A DNA stretch of 64,000 bases from an uncultured Rhodospirillales bacterium (GTDB taxonomy: Bacteria; Pseudomonadota; Alphaproteobacteria; Acetobacterales; Acetobacteraceae). Made by a program: the position numbers and the translations under genes. The stretch covers positions 1-64,000 of the forward strand of contig CAIYSR010000141.1 of the NCBI GenBank assembly GCA_903928895.1, in the 5' to 3' direction. Numbering within the stretch: position 1 is the first letter of the stretch; every line of letters starts with the position of its first letter. The notes beneath the pieces were generated by a model. It worked only from the letters and a program-made list of their open reading frames with translations, was not told the DNA's origin and did not search any database. This document shows positions 59,657 to 64,000 of the stretch, one piece after another.

Positions 59657-59671
59657 CAGGAACGCGGGTCA

Positions 59672-59716
59672 CGTCCCCCCACCGGGGCGCTTTTTCTCTG
59701 CAAGGGGAACCATAAA
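59672..59716 (+). promoter_or_regulatory. Candidate serC leader RNA: terminator-like hairpin next to the ribosome site
   Basis: CGTCCC (59672-59677) pairs with GGGGCG (59684-59689) around a six-base loop (one G-T pair), followed by CTTTTT (59690-59695). This looks like an intrinsic terminator, yet it lies just before AGGGGA (59703-59708) and ATG 59717. The CCCC stretch could instead pair with the GGGG of the ribosome site. A serC leader RNA motif is known from alphaproteobacteria, and this region is a plausible member, not a verified one. Confidence 0.45.
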
Positions 59717-60889
59717 ATGGCATCCGCCGCCAAGCCGGACTTGCGTCCGCACAATCCCAATTTTTCCTCGGGGCCTTGCGCCAAGCGTCCGGGCTTCACA
59801 CTCGAAGCCCTCGCGGGTGCGCATCTCGGCCGTTCGCATCGGGCCGCGGCTCCGAAAGCGCGGCTCAACGAGGTGATCATCCGCTCGCGCGCCATCCTTG
59901 GCATGCCGGCCGACTGGCGCCTCGGCATCGTCCCGGCGTCGGATACCGGCGCGGTGGAAATGGCGCTGTGGTCGCTGCTCGGCGCCCGACCCGTCGACAT
60001 CTTGGCGCATGAGAGCTTCTCTGCCGGTTGGGCCAACGACATCGTCAAGCAACTCAAGCTGGACGATGCCCGCGTGCTCACCGCGCCATACGGTCGGCTT
60101 CCGGATCTCGCCCAGGTGAACCCGACCCATGATCTGGTGCTGGCGTGGAACGGCACGACTTCGGGCGTGCGCTACGAGCATGCCGACTTCATCGCTGCCG
60201 GCCGCGACGGTCTGGTGATCTGCGACGCCACTTCGGCCGCCTTCGCGATGGAACTGCCATGGGAGAAGCTCGATGTGGTCACCTGGTCCTGGCAAAAGGT
60301 GCTGGGCGGCGAGGCAGCGCACGGCATGTTGGCGCTCTCGCCCCGCGCGGTGGAGCGGTTGCTGACGTACAAGCCGGCCTGGCCGCTGCCCAAGATCTTT
60401 CGCCTGGTGTCGGGCGGAAAACTCTCCGAGGGCATCTTCAAGGGCGAAACCATCAACACCCCCTCGATGCTGTGCGCCGAAGATGCGGTGGACGGGCTGC
60501 GCTGGGCGGAGCAGGTCGGCGGATTACCAGGCCTGATCGCACGCTGCGAGGCCTCGCTCGCTGCCGTCACCGGTTGGGTCGCAACCTCGAACTGGGCGAG
60601 GTTCCTCGCCGAAGTGCCGGCGCAAAGGTCCTGCACCTCAATCTGCCTGACGATCGCAGCCCCCTGGTTCACCGCACTCGAGGCGGCCCGGCAGGCCGAA
60701 GCCGCGAAGAAGATGGCAGTGCTGCTGGAAAAGGAAGGCGTCGCCTTCGACATCGCCGGCTACCGCGACGCGCCCCCGGGGCTGCGCCTATGGGCCGGCG
60801 CCACGGTCGAGCCGTCGGACGTGGCGGCGCTGCTTCCGTGGCTCGACTGGGCACATGACCAAATTCGTACCGAAATGGCCGGAGTCTGA
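59717..60889 (+). CDS. serC: Phosphoserine aminotransferase
   Basis: The 390-residue PLP enzyme makes 3-phosphoserine from 3-phosphohydroxypyruvate and glutamate. It opens '[18 protein letters not shown]'. The cofactor lysine is in '[20 protein letters not shown]', and '[18 protein letters not shown]' and '[12 protein letters not shown]'-type blocks define the aminotransferase fold (the sequence reads [14 protein letters not shown]). The long 390-residue alphaproteobacterial form is seen. It pairs with serA three bases downstream. The leader hairpin (59672-59695) may regulate it. Confidence 0.95.
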   Translation: MASAAKPDLRPHNPNFSSGPCAKRPGFTLEALAGAHLGRSHRAAAPKARLNEVIIRSRAILGMPADWRLGIVPASDTGAVEMALWSLLGARPVDILAHESFSAGWANDIVKQLKLDDARVLTAPYGRLPDLAQVNPTHDLVLAWNGTTSGVRYEHADFIAAGRDGLVICDATSAAFAMELPWEKLDVVTWSWQKVLGGEAAHGMLALSPRAVERLLTYKPAWPLPKIFRLVSGGKLSEGIFKGETINTPSMLCAEDAVDGLRWAEQVGGLPGLIARCEASLAAVTGWVATSNWARFLAEVPAQRSCTSICLTIAAPWFTALEAARQAEAAKKMAVLLEKEGVAFDIAGYRDAPPGLRLWAGATVEPSDVAALLPWLDWAHDQIRTEMAGV

Positions 60890-60892
60890 ACC

Positions 60893-62479
60893 ATGGTCAA
60901 AGTCCTCATCAGCGACAAGCTGTCGCCCGCCGCCGTCGAGATCTTCCGCAACCGCGGCATCGAGGTGGATGTGAAGACCGGTCTCGCGCCGACCGAACTG
61001 CGTGCCATCATCGGCGACTATGACGGTCTGGCGATCCGATCCGCCACCAAGGTGACGCGCGAGGTGCTCGATGCCGCGCCGCACCTCAAGGTCGTGGGCC
61101 GAGCCGGCATCGGGGTCGACAATGTCGACGTGAAATCGGCCACGGCGCGGGGCGTGGTGGTGATGAACACGCCCTACGGCAACGCCATCACCACGGCCGA
61201 GCACGCGATTGCCATGATGTTCGCCCTCGCGCGCCAGATCCCGGAAGCCTCGGCCTCCACCAAGGCCGGCAGGTGGGAGAAGAACCGCTTCATGGGTGTC
61301 GAACTCACCAGCAAGACCCTCGGCCTCGTCGGCTGCGGCAATATCGGCTCGATCGTCGCCGACCGCGCCCAGGGTCTGAAGATGCGGGTGATCGCCTATG
61401 ATCCCTACCTGACGGAAAAGCGGGCACTGGGTCTCGGCGTCGAGAAGGTCGAGATCGACGAACTGCTGGCGCGGGCCGATTTCATCACGCTTCACACCCC
61501 GCTCACCGATGCCACCCGCAACCTGATCTCAAGGGAGGCGCTGGCGAAAACGCGCAGGGGTGTCCGCATCGTCAACTGCGCCCGTGGCGGTTTGGTCGAC
61601 GAGGCGGCGCTTGCCGAAGCGCTGCAATCCGGCCATGTCGCCGGTGCCGCGCTCGACGTCTTCGAGATCGAACCGGCCACCAACAGTCCATTGTTCGGCC
61701 TGGAGAATGTGGTTTGTACTCCCCATCTGGGTGCGGCCACGACCGAGGCGCAGGAGAACGTGGCACTTCAAGTCGCCGAGCAGATGAGCGACTTCCTGCT
61801 CTCGGGCGCTGTTGCCAATGCGATCAACATGCCGTCAGTGACCGCCGAGGAGGCGCCACGCCTGCGTCCCTACATGGAACTGTGCCGGCTGCTTGGCGCC
61901 ATGGCGGGGCAATTGACCCAGTCGCGCGACGGGACGATCAAGAGCGTGACCATCGAGTACGAAGGGCTGGCGGCGAACCTCAACCATCGACCGCTCAACG
62001 CCGCCGCCTTGGCGGGGCTGCTTGGTCCGATGATCGAGGGTGCCAATATGGTGAACGCACCGGTGCTGGCGCGCGAGCGCGGGATCGACGTGGCCGAGGT
62101 GGTGCACGACCGGCCGAGCGAATACCAAACCCTGGTGCGCATCACGGTGGCGACCGATCAGGCGACCCGCGCGCTGTCCGGCACGCTGTTCGCCGGCTCG
62201 CGCCCGCGCATCGTTGAAGTCAAGGGTATCCGGGTCGAGGCCGACTTCGCGCGGCACATGCTTTACGTCACCAACCAGGACAAGCCAGGCTTCATCGGCC
62301 GGTTTGGGGCCACCTTGGCCGGCGCGGGAATCAACATCGCGACCTTCCATCTCGGTCGATCCGAGCAGGGTGGCGATGCGATCTGCATGGTTTCGGTGGA
62401 CGAGCCGGTGCCGGAGGAGGTGCTGGCGATGGTTCGCACCTTGCCGCTGGTGATGCAGGCGACCGCGCTGAACTTCTGA
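60893..62479 (+). CDS. serA: D-3-phosphoglycerate dehydrogenase with ASB and ACT domains
   Basis: The 528-residue enzyme opens the serine pathway by oxidising 3-phosphoglycerate. The NAD-binding '[19 protein letters not shown]' is followed by the arginine block '[21 protein letters not shown]', the glutamate region '[10 protein letters not shown]', and the histidine in '[14 protein letters not shown]'. An allosteric-substrate-binding domain runs from about residue 315. The C-terminal ACT domain ('[32 protein letters not shown]') is a serine feedback site. It is coexpressed with serC. Confidence 0.96.
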   Translation: MVKVLISDKLSPAAVEIFRNRGIEVDVKTGLAPTELRAIIGDYDGLAIRSATKVTREVLDAAPHLKVVGRAGIGVDNVDVKSATARGVVVMNTPYGNAITTAEHAIAMMFALARQIPEASASTKAGRWEKNRFMGVELTSKTLGLVGCGNIGSIVADRAQGLKMRVIAYDPYLTEKRALGLGVEKVEIDELLARADFITLHTPLTDATRNLISREALAKTRRGVRIVNCARGGLVDEAALAEALQSGHVAGAALDVFEIEPATNSPLFGLENVVCTPHLGAATTEAQENVALQVAEQMSDFLLSGAVANAINMPSVTAEEAPRLRPYMELCRLLGAMAGQLTQSRDGTIKSVTIEYEGLAANLNHRPLNAAALAGLLGPMIEGANMVNAPVLARERGIDVAEVVHDRPSEYQTLVRITVATDQATRALSGTLFAGSRPRIVEVKGIRVEADFARHMLYVTNQDKPGFIGRFGATLAGAGINIATFHLGRSEQGGDAICMVSVDEPVPEEVLAMVRTLPLVMQATALNF

Positions 62480-62482
62480 CCT

Positions 62483-64000
62483 CTACCTGAAGAGTACGGA
62501 CGCGCTCGTCAAAGTGACGGCCGCGCCTGCCAGCAAGGGCAGGCCGACCGCTGCCCAGGCGAGCGCGGTGGTCAGGTCGAAGCGGCCGTTGCCGACGTCA
62601 TGGTCGCCGGCGTGCGCGATCTCGGACTTGGCCTGCAATCCGTCAAGTTCCTCCTTCGACATGAACCATTTGGCGTCGAGCGGGCGGATCAGCAAGGTCG
62701 CGATCAGGCCGCAGACCAGGAAGGCGGCGAGAATGTAGAGCGTCACGTCATAGACGAGATTGCGCGGCACTCCGGCGGCAAGTTCGGCCTCGCGGACATA
62801 ATTGACCACGACCGGCCCGATAATCCCCGCTGTCGACCAGGCGGTCAGGATGCGACCGTGGATGGCGCCGACGAACTGGGTGCCGAATATGTCGGCGATA
62901 TAGGCCGGGATTGTAGCGAAGCCGCCGCCGTACATCGACAGGATCACACAAACGAACGCGACGAACAGCGGCAGCCCGCCGACATGGGCCGCCCAGGGCG
63001 AGCCGGCATAGAGCGCGATGCCGAGGCAGAAGAAGGTCGCGTAGGTTGCCCGCCGCCCGATGCGGTCGGAAAGCGAGGCCCAGAAGAAACGCCCGGCGAT
63101 ATTGAACAATGAGAGCAGCCCGGTGAATCCGGCCGCGATCACCGCGATGGCTTTGCGTTGCTCGTCGTTCAGGGCAGCGAAACCCAGCGCCGGTTCGCCG
63201 ATCAGCCGGCCGCCGAAGATTTCCTGCAACATCGGCGAGGCCATGCCGATGACGCCGATGCCGGCGCTGACGTTGAGGCACAGGACCGCCCAGATCAGCC
63301 AGAACTGGCGCGTGCGATGGGCATCGCGGACATGGACATGCCCGGTGGTGATGCTGGCGGAGGCATCAGCGGATGGCGCCCATCCCTGGGGTCTCCAGCC
63401 CGCGGGCGGCACCCGGTAGCCAAAGGCACCACCCATCATGAAGACGACGTAGATCGCCGCCATCACCACGAAGCTCTGCCAGACGCCGACGGTGTCGGGT
63501 CCGCGGAAGGCCCCCATCAGCCGCTCCGCCAGCGGGGCGCCGATCATGGCGCCGCCGCCGAACCCCATGATCGCCATGCCGGTGGCCATGCCGCGGCGGT
63601 CGGGGAACCATTTGATCAGCGTCGAGACCGGCGAGATGTAGCCGAGCCCGAGCCCGATGCCCCCAATCAGGCCGGAGCCGATCAGCATCAGCCACAACTG
63701 GTGGCTGGCGACCCCGGCGGCGGAGACCAGCATGCCGCCGCACCAGCACAGCGCCGCGACGACGCCGGCTTTGCGTGGGCCCTGGCGTTCGACCCAGCCG
63801 CCCCAGATCGCCGCAGAGGAGCCGAGCAGCACGAAGAACAGGGTGTAGATCCAGCCGAGATCCGCCACCCGCCAGTCGCATTGGGTCGTGAACAGCGCGC
63901 CCGCCAGCGTCAGGTCAGGGCAGGCGACCGGCTTGGCGATGCCGATGGCGCGCGACAGCGGCAGCCAGAAGACGCTGAACCCGTAGGCCATGCCGATGCA
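62483..64000 (-). CDS. MFS transporter, OFA (oxalate/formate antiporter)-like, 5' end outside the window
   Basis: The visible 505 codons encode a twelve-helix major facilitator. Typical features are 'WGGWVERQGPRKAGVVAALCW', 'GGIGLGLGYISPVSTLIKWFPDRRGMATGMAIMGFGGGAMIGAPLAERLM' and the second half 'ASLSDRIGRRATYATFFC'. This is the OxlT-type motif set. The first seen methionine (63991) lies in the middle of transmembrane helix 1 and the frame stays open to base 64000, so the true start is beyond the window. An insertion loop between helices 6 and 7 and a C-terminal hydrophobic tail are present. The substrate is probably a carboxylate. Confidence 0.85.
   Translation of the reverse strand, partial: CIGMAYGFSVFWLPLSRAIGIAKPVACPDLTLAGALFTTQCDWRVADLGWIYTLFFVLLGSSAAIWGGWVERQGPRKAGVVAALCWCGGMLVSAAGVASHQLWLMLIGSGLIGGIGLGLGYISPVSTLIKWFPDRRGMATGMAIMGFGGGAMIGAPLAERLMGAFRGPDTVGVWQSFVVMAAIYVVFMMGGAFGYRVPPAGWRPQGWAPSADASASITTGHVHVRDAHRTRQFWLIWAVLCLNVSAGIGVIGMASPMLQEIFGGRLIGEPALGFAALNDEQRKAIAVIAAGFTGLLSLFNIAGRFFWASLSDRIGRRATYATFFCLGIALYAGSPWAAHVGGLPLFVAFVCVILSMYGGGFATIPAYIADIFGTQFVGAIHGRILTAWSTAGIIGPVVVNYVREAELAAGVPRNLVYDVTLYILAAFLVCGLIATLLIRPLDAKWFMSKEELDGLQAKSEIAHAGDHDVGNGRFDLTTALAWAAVGLPLLAGAAVTLTSASVLFR

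Overview
The window is GC-rich bacterial chromosome with tightly packed genes. Its content fits an alphaproteobacterium, probably Rhodospirillales/Acetobacteraceae. The main reason is the block tpiA - secG - pyrG - kdsA - eno - ftsB-like - pdhA - pdhB - pdhC - lpdA - lipA - coq10-like (16.9-33.7 kb). That gene order, and an E1-beta subunit carrying its own lipoyl domain, are characteristic of alphaproteobacteria. The species cannot be named from the sequence alone. No rRNA, tRNA, CRISPR array, prophage or complete insertion sequence was seen.

Layout. 0-2.3 kb: a probable type II restriction-modification pair (MT-A70 methyltransferase and BglII-like endonuclease, tail to tail) and an acetyltransferase. 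2.5-9.8 kb: a minus-strand dipeptide/oligopeptide ABC importer operon with two tandem, near-duplicate binding proteins. 10.3-13.2 kb: an orphan molybdenum-hydroxylase large subunit, then a VapBC-type toxin-antitoxin pair. 13.4-16.8 kb: ppiD-trpE. 16.9-33.7 kb: the conserved central-metabolism block, interrupted by a coiled-coil membrane protein, an M20 amidohydrolase, a YbaK-type deacylase and a HigA/HigB pair in an unusual divergent arrangement. 33.7-36.6 kb: ECF sigma/anti-sigma, threonine aldolase and an EF-hand-like exported protein. 36.8-46.5 kb: a D-2-hydroxyacid dehydrogenase, a flavin monooxygenase, a two-subunit Mo-hydroxylase, methylmalonate-semialdehyde dehydrogenase, an MsbA-like exporter and a glycosyltransferase. 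46.5-52.3 kb: a His/Met-rich exported protein, a sigma-54-type two-component system, a glycine-zipper lipoprotein, a LysE exporter and a PEP-CTERM protein. 52.3-64 kb: rpoH, rluD, a glycosyltransferase, an FHA-SpoIIE phosphatase, a sugar epimerase, an ATPase and acetyltransferase, serC-serA, and an MFS transporter cut by the window edge.

What stands out is a set of dispersed palindromic elements, labelled R1-R7 here for description only. R1 is about 290-300 bp with three copies, each 60-100 bp upstream of a plus-strand gene. Its complementary arms change together between copies, which points to a conserved fold. R2 is an A/T-rich paired-hairpin element at about five loci. It also shows compensatory stem changes, and half a copy lies inside the signal-peptide region of one binding protein. 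R3, R4 and R5 are smaller inverted-repeat elements. Ends of R2, R4 and R5 supply the stop codon of at least five flanking genes, and several families share AAGCAAG/AGGCAAG-like ends. I read these as small non-autonomous mobile or RNA-structure elements that settle at gene ends. This repeat system is the strongest candidate here for something not fully described.
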